Part shown: in pieces, positions 9,713-18,448 of the stretch
Layout of the letters: the number at the start of each line of letters is the position of its first letter
Numbering within the stretch: the first letter of the stretch is position 1
NCBI GenBank assembly: GCA_036563805.1
Contig: DATCLS010000093.1
Location: 1 to 64,000, forward strand
Length of the DNA stretch: 64,000 nt
Reading direction: 5' to 3'
Origin: DATCLS01 sp036563805
GTDB taxonomy: Bacteria > Actinomycetota > Acidimicrobiia > Acidimicrobiales > VFJN01
Program-made: the position numbers and the translations under genes
The notes under the pieces: model-generated
Seen by the model: only the letters and a program-made list of their open reading frames with translations
Database searches by the model: none
Told to the model about the DNA's origin: nothing

Positions 9713-10582
9713 ATGGTCCCGACGAGCCCGACGGTGTGGCGCCGCTGGTTGGCGTTCGAGCTCCGCCGCCGGCGCGAGGAGCGGGGGCTGGCGCAGCGGG
9801 AGGTGGGCAAGGCCTGCGGGTGGTCGGGCGCCCGCCTCAGCTACATCGAGAACGGCCAGCAGAACGTCACGCTCGACGACCTCGACCAGCTGCTGCCGCT
9901 GTACGGGGTGCCGGAGGACGAGCGGCCACAGTTCCGCGAGGCGGCCGAGCGCTCCCGCGAGAAGGGCTTCTGGGAACGCTACGACTCACGGGTCGTGCCC
10001 GACTGGCTGGCGCAGTACATCGGGCTCGAACAGGGGGCGGCGTCGATCAGCTGCGTCGACCCCGTGGTGATCCCCGCGCTGCTCCAGATCCCCGAGTACG
10101 CGGCTGCGGTCATCGGCGCGGACGTGACCCCGCGGCCCGAGCGCCAGGTCGACGAGCTGGTGAAGCTGCGGATGGAGCGGCAGGCGGTCGTCACCCGCGA
10201 CGACGAGCCGGCCGCGCTGTCGGCGATCATCGACGAGTCGGTGCTGTGGCGGACGGCGGGCGGCCCCGACGTGATGGTCCGGCAGCTCGAGCACCTGGTG
10301 GAGGTGGCCGAACGGCCCAACGTCACGATCCGCGTCGTGCCCCTCGACGGCGGCATCCGGGCCTGCATGTTCGGCACGTACCGGCTGCTAACTTTCGCCT
10401 GGCCCTCGGACCCGGGGGCCGTTTACGTGGAGCACCGGGACGGCGCGATGCACATCGAAGACCCGGTCGCCGTCGACAACCACCGGTTGCTCCTCGAACA
10501 TTCCGAAAGTTCGTCTTTGTCGCCGGACGAGTCCCGGGAGCTCATCCAGCGCATCACAGAGGAGTACCGCCTTCGTGCCTGA
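9713..10582 (+). CDS. XRE-family regulator with DUF5753 domain (Scr1-type antitoxin-like)
   Basis: This is a DNA-binding protein of the helix-turn-helix plus DUF5753 type found in many actinomycetes. Residues ~14-66 form the HTH (REVGKACGWSGARLSYIENG), and the rest is the DUF5753 effector domain with WERYDSRVVPDWLAQYIGLE, DPVVIPALLQIPEYA and IRVVPLDGG. Length is standard (289 residues). In streptomycetes such genes sit beside DUF397 genes and affect development or antibiotic production, and some pairs behave like toxin-antitoxin modules. Here the stop overlaps the DUF397 start by eight bases, giving tight coupling. A palindrome just upstream suggests autoregulation. A TAGAAC hexamer (9698-9703) ends 9 bases before the ATG. 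Confidence 0.92.
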   Translation: MVPTSPTVWRRWLAFELRRRREERGLAQREVGKACGWSGARLSYIENGQQNVTLDDLDQLLPLYGVPEDERPQFREAAERSREKGFWERYDSRVVPDWLAQYIGLEQGAASISCVDPVVIPALLQIPEYAAAVIGADVTPRPERQVDELVKLRMERQAVVTRDDEPAALSAIIDESVLWRTAGGPDVMVRQLEHLVEVAERPNVTIRVVPLDGGIRACMFGTYRLLTFAWPSDPGAVYVEHRDGAMHIEDPVAVDNHRLLLEHSESSSLSPDESRELIQRITEEYRLRA

Positions 10583-10790
10583 CCACCGCACCATCGCAGC
10601 GTCGCGTTGGCGCAAGTCGTCCTTCAGCGTGGGGGCCGGCGAGTGTGTCGAGCTCGCCCTCCTGGAGGACGGCCGCATCGGCGTCCGGGACAGCAAGGAT
10701 CCCGAGGGCGGCACCCTCGCCTTCACACGGGCCGAGGTCGCGGCGTTCGTCAAGGGCGTCAAGGCGGGGGAGTTCGACGACCTGACCTGA
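10575..10790 (+). CDS. DUF397 domain-containing protein, partner of the XRE regulator
   Basis: The 71-residue product is a textbook DUF397 protein. WRKSSFSVGAGECVELA is followed by VRDSKDPEGGTLAFT and a C-terminal FVKGVKAGEFDD. These small proteins are nearly always encoded directly after a DUF5753 regulator, as here (GTG start inside the last codons of the upstream gene). In some actinomycete pairs the DUF397 partner is proposed to be a toxin or a protein that titrates the regulator. The activity in this organism is inferred from family only. Confidence 0.93.
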   Translation: MPDHRTIAASRWRKSSFSVGAGECVELALLEDGRIGVRDSKDPEGGTLAFTRAEVAAFVKGVKAGEFDDLT

Positions 10791-10940
10791 GGGGGAACGC
10801 GGCCGCGCTCGGGCGGCCCGACGGGTCGTTCGCGCGCGTTTGCGTGTCCTTTGTTTCAGGTCCGTGACCCGGCACGGTCCCGTGGCGTAACCGCCGCACA
10901 TGTGGCTCTCTGGGTGTCCCACCAGGGCCGCTGGGGCCGA

Positions 10941-10946
10941 TAACCT
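10941..10946 (+). promoter_or_regulatory. Possible -10 hexamer TAACCT of the mre operon
   Basis: TAACCT lies 45 bases before the mreB ATG, leaving a short leader with a GGAGGG ribosome binding site. No clear -35 is seen. The rest of the 200-bp gap shows nothing else I can support. Confidence 0.35.
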
Positions 10947-10991
10947 ACGCCGAGCCTCGCGAACGCGACCCGGCGGAGGGCCTGGCCCTGC

Positions 10992-12029
<1,038 letters not shown>

Positions 12030-12038
12030 GAGCGGCTC

Positions 12039-12878
12039 GTGGCGATCCCGCGCCCCTCCCGTTCCCGCACGCGGCTGGCGGTCCTCGTGTTGGCCTCGGT
12101 GACGCTGGTCACCGTGGGCCTGCGCGACGCGCCGGTCGTGCGCGACGTGCGCGAGGCCGCCAGCACGGTCGTCGGCCCGGTCGAGGGTGCGGCCGACGGC
12201 ATCACCGCCCCGTTCCGCAACGCCTGGCACGGCATCACCGACTACGAGGAGCTGCGCGACGAGAACGAGCGGCTCCGCCAGCAGCTCGCCGGCCAGGAGG
12301 ACAGCGAGGCCGGCGAGATCCGGCGCAGCGACGCCGAGGAGCAGCTGGCCCAGCTGTCCGCCGCGCTCGACCTGCCCTACGCGGCCGACGTGCCGACCGT
12401 GGCGGCCCGGGTCGTGTCCGGCCCCCGGTCCAACTTCTCCCACGCCGTCGAGATCGACAAGGGCACCGACGACGGCGTCGCCGTCGGCATGCCGGTGGTC
12501 ACGGCGGCCGGCCTGGTGGGCCGCATCAGCCAGGCGTCGGGCTCGAGGTCCACGGTCCAGCTGCTGATCGACCCCGACTTCCGGGTCGGGGTGCGGCTGG
12601 CCGACCGGCCTGAGCTGGGCACCGCCCGGGGCCGCGGGCGGGGCGAGCCGCTCACGGCCGACACGGCCATCGACCTCGACGTCGAGATCCCCGAGGGCAC
12701 CGGCCTGGTCACGAGCGGCGTCGACCGCAGCGCCTATCCGCCCGGCATCCCGGTGGGTGAGGTGACCGGGACCCGCGAGGGCTCGGGCGGGCTGGCGCTC
12801 GACCTGATCATCGAGCCCCTGGCCGACATCGAGAACCTGTCCTACGTCAGCGTGATGCGCTGGCAGCCGGCGGAGTAG
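12039..12878 (+). CDS. mreC: Rod shape-determining protein MreC
   Basis: MreC is a periplasmic scaffold that links MreB and MreD to PBP2. The 279-residue protein has one N-terminal membrane helix (about residues 9-28), a coiled coil (YEELRDENERLRQQL, about residues 68-85) and a beta-rich domain with the family motifs RVVSGPRSNFSHAVEIDKG, GMPVVTAAGLVGRI and YPPGIPVGEV. GTG start with TAGGAGCGG as ribosome binding site. Second gene of the mre operon. Confidence 0.95.
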   Translation: MAIPRPSRSRTRLAVLVLASVTLVTVGLRDAPVVRDVREAASTVVGPVEGAADGITAPFRNAWHGITDYEELRDENERLRQQLAGQEDSEAGEIRRSDAEEQLAQLSAALDLPYAADVPTVAARVVSGPRSNFSHAVEIDKGTDDGVAVGMPVVTAAGLVGRISQASGSRSTVQLLIDPDFRVGVRLADRPELGTARGRGRGEPLTADTAIDLDVEIPEGTGLVTSGVDRSAYPPGIPVGEVTGTREGSGGLALDLIIEPLADIENLSYVSVMRWQPAE

Positions 12879-12885
12879 GGCGGGG

Positions 12886-13422
12886 ATGGTGCTCGCGGAA
12901 CGTCGCCGCCACACCCTGCTCAAGAGCACCCTCATCCTGCTGGCGGCGCTCTTCCTCCAGGTGGCGATCGTGTCCGACCTCGAGGCGTTCGGCGCCGTCG
13001 GCGATCTGCTGGTGCTCGTCACCGTGGCCGCCGCCCTGGTCGACGGCGCCGACCGGGGCGCCACGTTCGGCTTCGCGGCCGGGCTCCTCTACGACCTGGT
13101 GCTCGACACCCCGTTCGGGCTGTCGGCCCTGACCTACGCCCTCGTCGGCTACGCCGTCGGCCTGGTGGCGGCGGCGGTGGGCCGGTCGGGCGGCTGGTGG
13201 CCGGTGGCGCTGGCGGCCGCGGCCGGGGCGGCGGCGATGGCGCTCTACACGGGCATCGGTCATCTGATCGGCATGCCCTATCCGGTCGGTGAGCTGCCCC
13301 GCATCGCCCTGGTGGTGGCGGTGTGGAACGCGGCCCTTATCGTCCCTGTCCGCGGGCTGCTCCGGCGGGCGTTCGGGCGGCGCGAGCCCGATCGCGTCCG
13401 GCTGGCGGCGTTCGTCCGGTGA
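12886..13422 (+). CDS. mreD: Rod shape-determining protein MreD
   Basis: MreD is the small membrane partner of MreC in the elongation machine. The 178-residue product has about five hydrophobic helices with the conserved acidic pattern DLLVLVTVAAALVDGADRG and FAAGLLYDL in the second and third helices. Sequence conservation in this family is low, so the call rests on topology, size and position between mreC and mrdA. ATG start 7 bases after the mreC stop. Confidence 0.9.
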   Translation: MVLAERRRHTLLKSTLILLAALFLQVAIVSDLEAFGAVGDLLVLVTVAAALVDGADRGATFGFAAGLLYDLVLDTPFGLSALTYALVGYAVGLVAAAVGRSGGWWPVALAAAAGAAAMALYTGIGHLIGMPYPVGELPRIALVVAVWNAALIVPVRGLLRRAFGRREPDRVRLAAFVR

Positions 13423-13474
13423 GCCGCATGCGACGTGTCGGAGGAGGTCACAGCGACCGCAGGGTGGTGGAGCC

Positions 13475-15493
13475 GTGAGTCAGACGAAGCGCACCGAACC
13501 GTCCCGTCTGCGCCTGTCCGTTCTCGGCATCGTGGCCGTGGCGCTGTTCGCGTCGCTCTTCGCCCGGCTCTACGACCTGCAGATCGTCGGCTCGCCCGAG
13601 TTCCAGCTCCAGGCCGAGGCCAACCGGGTGCGCACGGTCCACATCGAGGCGCCTCGGGGCCGCATCCTCGACCGCAACGGCACGGTGCTGGTCGACAACC
13701 GGGTGGCCGTCGTGGTCGCCATCAACCGCAGCGAGTTCGAGGACCTGTCGCGGGGCGAGCGGGGCCAGCTGCTCGAGCGGCTGGCGGTCGAGCTGACCCG
13801 GGCGGGCCGGCCCATGTCGGCCACCGAGATCCGGGAGCGCCTGCAGGACGAGCGCTACAGCCGGTACGCCCCGGTGCCCATCGCCCAGGACGTGCCCGAG
13901 TCGCTCAAGATCTACCTCGACGAGCACGCCGAGGAGTTCCCGTCGGTGACGGCCGAGCGCACTGCGGTGCGCGAGTACCCCTACGGCCAGCTCGCCGCCC
14001 ACATCCTCGGCTACGTGGGGCAGATCAACGAGGAGGAGCTGACCTACGTCCAGGCCGTCCACGGCGACGACGCCCCCAAGCCCTACACCCGCAACGACCA
14101 CATCGGGAAGGCCGGCGTCGAGCGGACCTACGAGCAGTACCTGCGGGGCACCCCTGGGGAGCGGCGGATCGAGGTCGACGCCGAGGGCAACCCGGTGCGG
14201 GTGATCGACGAACGGCTGCCCCAGCCGGGCGACGACCTCGTGCTGTCCATCGACATCGACATCCAGGCCGAGGCCGAGTTGCGCCTGCGCCAGGGCATGG
14301 AGGAGGCCCGCCGCCGGGGGGCGGCCTCCGACGGCACGCCGTTCGACCCCAACGCCGGCGCCGTCGTCGTCGAGGACCCGCGCAACGGCCAGGTCCTGGC
14401 CCTGGCCTCGTACCCGACCTACGACCCCCGCCAGTTCGTCGACGGCATCGACCAGCAGGAGTGGGCCTACCTCAACGACCCGGCGAACCATTATCCGCTC
14501 AACGCCATCGCCATCCAGGGCCAGTACGCCCCGGGCTCCACGTTCAAGCTGTTCACCGGCTACGCCGGCGCCATGGCCGGCGTGCGGGGCATCGACGACA
14601 TCTACAACGACGGCGGCAGCTACACGATCCCCGGCTGTACGGGGCTCAAGTGCACCCGGTTCAACGCCGGCGGCAACGCTTACGGGCCGGTCGACCTGCG
14701 CCGGGCCATCACCGTGTCGTCCGACGCCTACTTCTACAGCCTGGGCGCCGAGTTCTGGATCCAGCGCCAGCGCTTCGGCGGCGACGAGGCGATGCAGCGC
14801 TGGCTGACGCCGTGGGGCCTCGGGTCCGAGACCGGCATCGCCCTGACCGGTGAGGCGTCGGGCCGGGTGCCGACGCCCCAATGGCGGCGCGACTACTGCG
14901 AGGCCGTCCAGTGCGGTGATCCGCTGTGGCGGGCGGGCGACAACGTCAACATGGCCATCGGCCAGGGCGACGTGCTGGTCACGCCGCTGCAGCTGGCCAA
15001 CGGCTACGCCACGTTCGCCAACGGCGGCACCCGGTACGTTCCGCAGATCGCCCTGCGGGTGCAGGACCACGACACGGGCGAGACGGTGGTCAGCATCGAG
15101 CCCGAGGTGGCCGGGCGGGTCGAGATCCCGGGCGAGCTGCGACAGGCCCTGCTCGACGGCCTCGCCGGCGTCCCCCGGCCGGGCGGCACCGCCGCCGGCG
15201 CGTTCGCCGGCTTCCCGCTCGACCAGTTCCCGATCGCCGGCAAGACCGGCACGGCCCAGGTCGACGGCAAGGCCGACACGGCCGTGTTCAGCGCCTTCGG
15301 ACCGATCGACGACCCGCGCTTCCAGATATCGGTCGTGATCGAGGAGGCCGGCTTCGGCGGCACGTCCTCGGCCCCCGTGGCCCGGTCGCTGTTCGACGCG
15401 CTCGCCGGGTTCCGGCCGCTGCCCGAGGCCCCGCTGGGCGGCGACCTCGTCCTGCCGTCCGAGCCGCTGTCGACGGCGGGGGCCTACGACTGA
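13475..15493 (+). CDS. mrdA: Penicillin-binding protein 2, elongasome transpeptidase
   Basis: PBP2 crosslinks peptidoglycan during lateral growth as the partner of RodA. The 672-residue protein has an N-terminal membrane anchor (about residues 15-33) and a dimerisation domain starting RGRILDRNGTVLVDNR. The transpeptidase domain has the three active-site motifs S-T-F-K (S355), S-S-D (residue 415) and K-T-G (K590). Upstream frames extend into mreD; GTG at 13475 is preferred because the membrane anchor follows at once. Its stop overlaps the rodA start by one base (TGATG), so the two partners are translationally coupled. Confidence 0.96.
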   Translation: MSQTKRTEPSRLRLSVLGIVAVALFASLFARLYDLQIVGSPEFQLQAEANRVRTVHIEAPRGRILDRNGTVLVDNRVAVVVAINRSEFEDLSRGERGQLLERLAVELTRAGRPMSATEIRERLQDERYSRYAPVPIAQDVPESLKIYLDEHAEEFPSVTAERTAVREYPYGQLAAHILGYVGQINEEELTYVQAVHGDDAPKPYTRNDHIGKAGVERTYEQYLRGTPGERRIEVDAEGNPVRVIDERLPQPGDDLVLSIDIDIQAEAELRLRQGMEEARRRGAASDGTPFDPNAGAVVVEDPRNGQVLALASYPTYDPRQFVDGIDQQEWAYLNDPANHYPLNAIAIQGQYAPGSTFKLFTGYAGAMAGVRGIDDIYNDGGSYTIPGCTGLKCTRFNAGGNAYGPVDLRRAITVSSDAYFYSLGAEFWIQRQRFGGDEAMQRWLTPWGLGSETGIALTGEASGRVPTPQWRRDYCEAVQCGDPLWRAGDNVNMAIGQGDVLVTPLQLANGYATFANGGTRYVPQIALRVQDHDTGETVVSIEPEVAGRVEIPGELRQALLDGLAGVPRPGGTAAGAFAGFPLDQFPIAGKTGTAQVDGKADTAVFSAFGPIDDPRFQISVVIEEAGFGGTSSAPVARSLFDALAGFRPLPEAPLGGDLVLPSEPLSTAGAYD

Positions 15494-16704
15494 TGGCCGA
15501 CTTCGCCCCCGACTACGACCCGAGCCGGCGGACGTACTGGCCGCTGTTCCGGCTCAGCCCCGAGCCCCGGACCCGGCGCCGCGAGGCCAACCTGTTCGGC
15601 AAGCGCACGCCCGCCGCCTGGAAGCACGTCGACCTGCTGGTCGTGCTGTGCGCCGGCGCCATCTCGGCGCTCGGCGCGCTGATGATCCTGTCGTCGACGC
15701 GGGGCACCGACCCCGACGCCTACGACACGACGTACCTCAGCCGGCAGGTGCTCTACATCGGCATGGGCGTCGTGGCGATGGTGCTGGTCACGCTCGTCGA
15801 CTACCGCCGGCTGCGCGACTTCGCCTGGGTGCCGTACGTGATCGCGGTGATCCTGCTGGCGCTCGTGATCTCGCCGGTCGGCACCGAGCGCCGGGGCGCC
15901 CAGGCGTGGTTCCAGATCGGGTCGTTCCAGCTGCAGCCGGCCGAGTTGGCCAAGGTCATCACCATCTTCGCCCTGGCGTCGCTGCTCACCCGGTTCCAGG
16001 TGCCGATGGCGGCCCGCTACGTCGGGCTCGGCCTGGCCGTGCTCGCCCTGCCCGTCGCGCTCATCCTGGCCCAGCCCGACCTCGGCACCACGCTCGTGTT
16101 CGTGGCCATCGCCATGGGGATGCTGCTGGTCGGCGGCGTGAAGATGCGCCACATCATCGTGCTCACGGCCGCGGGCCTGATCGCGGTGGTGGGCGTGCTC
16201 GACTCCGACCTGCTCGAGGACTACCAGCGCGACCGCCTGACCGTGTTCCTCGACCAGGACACGTCGCTCCGCGAGGAGACGTGGAACCTCAACCAGTCGA
16301 AGATCGCCGTCGGCTCCGGCGGCATGATGGGCAAGGGCCTGTTCGAGGGCACCCAGACCCGGCTCGGCATCGTGCCCGAGCAGCACACCGACTTCATCTT
16401 CACGGCGCTGGCCGAGGAGCTCGGGTTCGCCGGGTCGGCCACGCTGCTGGGCCTGTTCGCGGTGCTGTGCCTGCGCATCTGGCGCACCGCGCAGATCGCG
16501 GGAGACCGCCTGGGCACGCTCATCTGCGCGGGCGTGCTGTCGATGTTCGTGTTCCAGATCTTCCAGAACGTGGGCATGACCGTCGGCATCATGCCGATCA
16601 CCGGCATCCCGCTGCCGTTCATGAGCTACGGCGGCTCGTCGGTCATCGCCTCGTGGGTGGCGGTCGGGCTCGTTCTGAACGTCCACATGCGCCGCTTCGG
16701 ATGA
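15493..16704 (+). CDS. rodA: SEDS peptidoglycan glycosyltransferase RodA
   Basis: RodA polymerises lipid II into glycan strands. The 403-residue protein has about ten membrane helices. The SEDS signatures include VDYRRLRDFAW, AELAKVI, the extracellular-loop segment SKIAVGSGGMMGKG and VPEQHTDFIF, which carries the conserved acidic residue needed for catalysis in studied RodA proteins. A C-terminal GIPLPFMSYGGSS closes the domain. The cytoplasmic N-terminus is about 50 residues longer than minimal RodA. Fifth gene of the mre cluster. Confidence 0.96.
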   Translation: MADFAPDYDPSRRTYWPLFRLSPEPRTRRREANLFGKRTPAAWKHVDLLVVLCAGAISALGALMILSSTRGTDPDAYDTTYLSRQVLYIGMGVVAMVLVTLVDYRRLRDFAWVPYVIAVILLALVISPVGTERRGAQAWFQIGSFQLQPAELAKVITIFALASLLTRFQVPMAARYVGLGLAVLALPVALILAQPDLGTTLVFVAIAMGMLLVGGVKMRHIIVLTAAGLIAVVGVLDSDLLEDYQRDRLTVFLDQDTSLREETWNLNQSKIAVGSGGMMGKGLFEGTQTRLGIVPEQHTDFIFTALAEELGFAGSATLLGLFAVLCLRIWRTAQIAGDRLGTLICAGVLSMFVFQIFQNVGMTVGIMPITGIPLPFMSYGGSSVIASWVAVGLVLNVHMRRFG

Positions 16705-16711
16705 CGCGGCG

Positions 16712-17734
16712 ATGACCGCCCCGGGCACGCCGGACGCCGAGCGTCCGGTGCGCCGGGATGTGACGACCATGGCGACAGAGGTGGTCAGCACCATGGGAAC
16801 CGAGGTGTCGGTGATCCTGCCGGCCTACAACGAGAGGGCCAACCTGGCCGAGCTGGTGCCCGAGACGGTCGGCGTCCTCACCGACGCCGGCCTCACCTTC
16901 GAGGTCGTCGTGGTCGACGACGGCAGCACCGACGGCACCGCCGGGCTGATGGCCGAGCTGCGCTCGCCCGAGGTCGTGTACGTGCGGCTGCGGCGCAACA
17001 CCGGCAAGTCGGCGGCGCTCAGCGCCGGGCTGGCCCGGGCCCGCGGCGAGAAGATCGTGCTGATGGACGCCGACGGCCAGGACGACCCGCGGGAGATCCC
17101 CCGGCTCCTGGCCGAGCTCGACGGCACCGGCGACGGCGACGGGTTCGACCTGGTGACCGGCCGGCGGGCCGTGCGCCACGACCGGTTCGTCAAGCGCACG
17201 ACGTCGAAGATCTACAACGGGGTGACGAGCCGGGTCACCGGCGTGCCGGGCCGCGACTTCAACAGCGGGCTGAAGGCCATGCGCCGCGAGCTGGCGGTGG
17301 GCCTCGAGCTCTACGGCGAGCTCCACCGCTACATCCCGGTGCTGGCCGTGTGGCGGGGCTTCCGGGTGACCGAGGTCGACGTCGAACACCACAGCCGGCG
17401 GCACGGCGAGTCCAAGTTCGGTCGAGCCCGGTTCTGGCGCGGGTTCCTCGACCTCATCACCGTGAAGTTCCTGACCACCTACACGGGCCGGCCGTTCCAC
17501 CTGTTCGGCGGGCTCGGGATGGTCATGGGGCTGGCCGGCTCCGGCCTGCTGGCCTGGATGCTGGTCGAGCGGATCATGGGCCACCGCATCGGCACCCGGC
17601 CGGCGCTGATCACCGGCGTGCTGCTGGTCGTGGTGGCCGTGCAGATGGTGTCGCTCGGGCTGATCGCCGAGCTGAGCGTGCACCTGCGGCGCCGCCGCAA
17701 CCTGGACGCGGTGATCGACGAGGAGGAGCTGTAG
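16712..17734 (+). CDS. GT2-family, DPM/GtrB-like membrane glycosyltransferase
   Basis: This looks like a polyprenyl-phosphate sugar synthase that moves a sugar from a nucleotide donor to a lipid carrier. Key motifs are SVILPAYNERANL, VVVDDGSTDGT, the DxD in LMDADGQDDP, FNSGLKAMRR and the basic HSRRHGESKFG that positions the lipid phosphate. Two C-terminal membrane helices follow (about residues 265-320). The ATG at 16712 gives 340 residues. An in-frame ATG at 16793 has a better ribosome binding site (GAGGTGG) and would begin right at the domain. It follows rodA by 7 bases and overlaps the methyltransferase by one base. The sugar is unknown. Confidence 0.9.
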   Translation: MTAPGTPDAERPVRRDVTTMATEVVSTMGTEVSVILPAYNERANLAELVPETVGVLTDAGLTFEVVVVDDGSTDGTAGLMAELRSPEVVYVRLRRNTGKSAALSAGLARARGEKIVLMDADGQDDPREIPRLLAELDGTGDGDGFDLVTGRRAVRHDRFVKRTTSKIYNGVTSRVTGVPGRDFNSGLKAMRRELAVGLELYGELHRYIPVLAVWRGFRVTEVDVEHHSRRHGESKFGRARFWRGFLDLITVKFLTTYTGRPFHLFGGLGMVMGLAGSGLLAWMLVERIMGHRIGTRPALITGVLLVVVAVQMVSLGLIAELSVHLRRRRNLDAVIDEEEL

Positions 17735-18363
17735 TGGCGGCGCCGATCGGCCTGGCGCCCGGCGTGCCCCGCGAGGCGGCCGGGCAGGACGCAGCCAAGT
17801 ACGGGTCGACCAACCCGGTCGTGACCCGCCTGCTCGACCGGTGGATGACGAAGCTCCGGGGCGTGATCGGCCCGATCACCGGCACCGTCGTCGACGTGGG
17901 CGTGGGTGAGGGCCTGTGCCTCGAGCGGATGCTGGCCGGCGCCGAGCCCGACCGGGTGGCGGCCGTCGAGTACCGCGTCGACAAGGCGGCCGCCGCGGCC
18001 GGGCGGCTGCCGGCCGTCGCCGTCACGGTGGGCGACGCCGGCATGCTGCCGTTCCCCGACGGGGCCGCCGACCTCGTGACGTGCATCGAGGTGCTCGAGC
18101 ACCTGCCCACGGTGGCGCCGGCGGTGGCCGAGCTGGCCCGGGTGACGGCCCCGAGCGGCCGCTGCGTCGTGTCCGTCCCCTACGAGCCGTGGTTCCGGCT
18201 CGGCAACCTGGGTCGGGGCAAGAACATCCGCCGATTGGGCAACGACCCCGAGCACGTCCGGGCGTTCACGCCCGGCCGCCTGCGTCGGGCGCTCGCCCCG
18301 TCGTTCGGCGAGGTGCGGGTCGTCGCCGCCTTCCCCTGGCTGATCGCCGAGGCGCGGCCCTGA
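17734..18363 (+). CDS. Class I SAM-dependent methyltransferase
   Basis: The 209-residue protein has the Rossmann signature VVDVGVGEGLCLERM (motif I), VGDAGMLPFPDGAADLVTC, EVLEHL, and the post-motif region ELARVTAPSGRCVVSVPYEP, as in methyltransferases of the type-11 family. The closing segment LGNLGRGKNIRRLGNDPEH resembles enzymes found in cell-surface glycan clusters. The start GTG shares a base with the stop of the GT2 gene (TAGTG), so the two are coupled. Substrate unknown; context suggests a lipid-linked or glycan intermediate. Confidence 0.88.
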   Translation: MAAPIGLAPGVPREAAGQDAAKYGSTNPVVTRLLDRWMTKLRGVIGPITGTVVDVGVGEGLCLERMLAGAEPDRVAAVEYRVDKAAAAAGRLPAVAVTVGDAGMLPFPDGAADLVTCIEVLEHLPTVAPAVAELARVTAPSGRCVVSVPYEPWFRLGNLGRGKNIRRLGNDPEHVRAFTPGRLRRALAPSFGEVRVVAAFPWLIAEARP

Positions 18364-18420
18364 CCGCGGACCGCGTGCGTCGGGCGCCGGCTGATCGCGG
18401 CGGGGTGTCGGCGCCTGGCC

Positions 18421-18445
18421 GGTGCCCCGCGGTGCGTCGGGCACC
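18421..18445. terminator. Hairpin between convergent methyltransferase and GT-C gene
   Basis: GGTGCCC (18421-18427) and GGGCACC (18439-18445) form a 7-bp stem with an 11-nt loop. It lies in the 85-bp convergent gap right at the stop of the minus-strand gene. Confidence 0.4.
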
Positions 18446-18448
18446 GGG

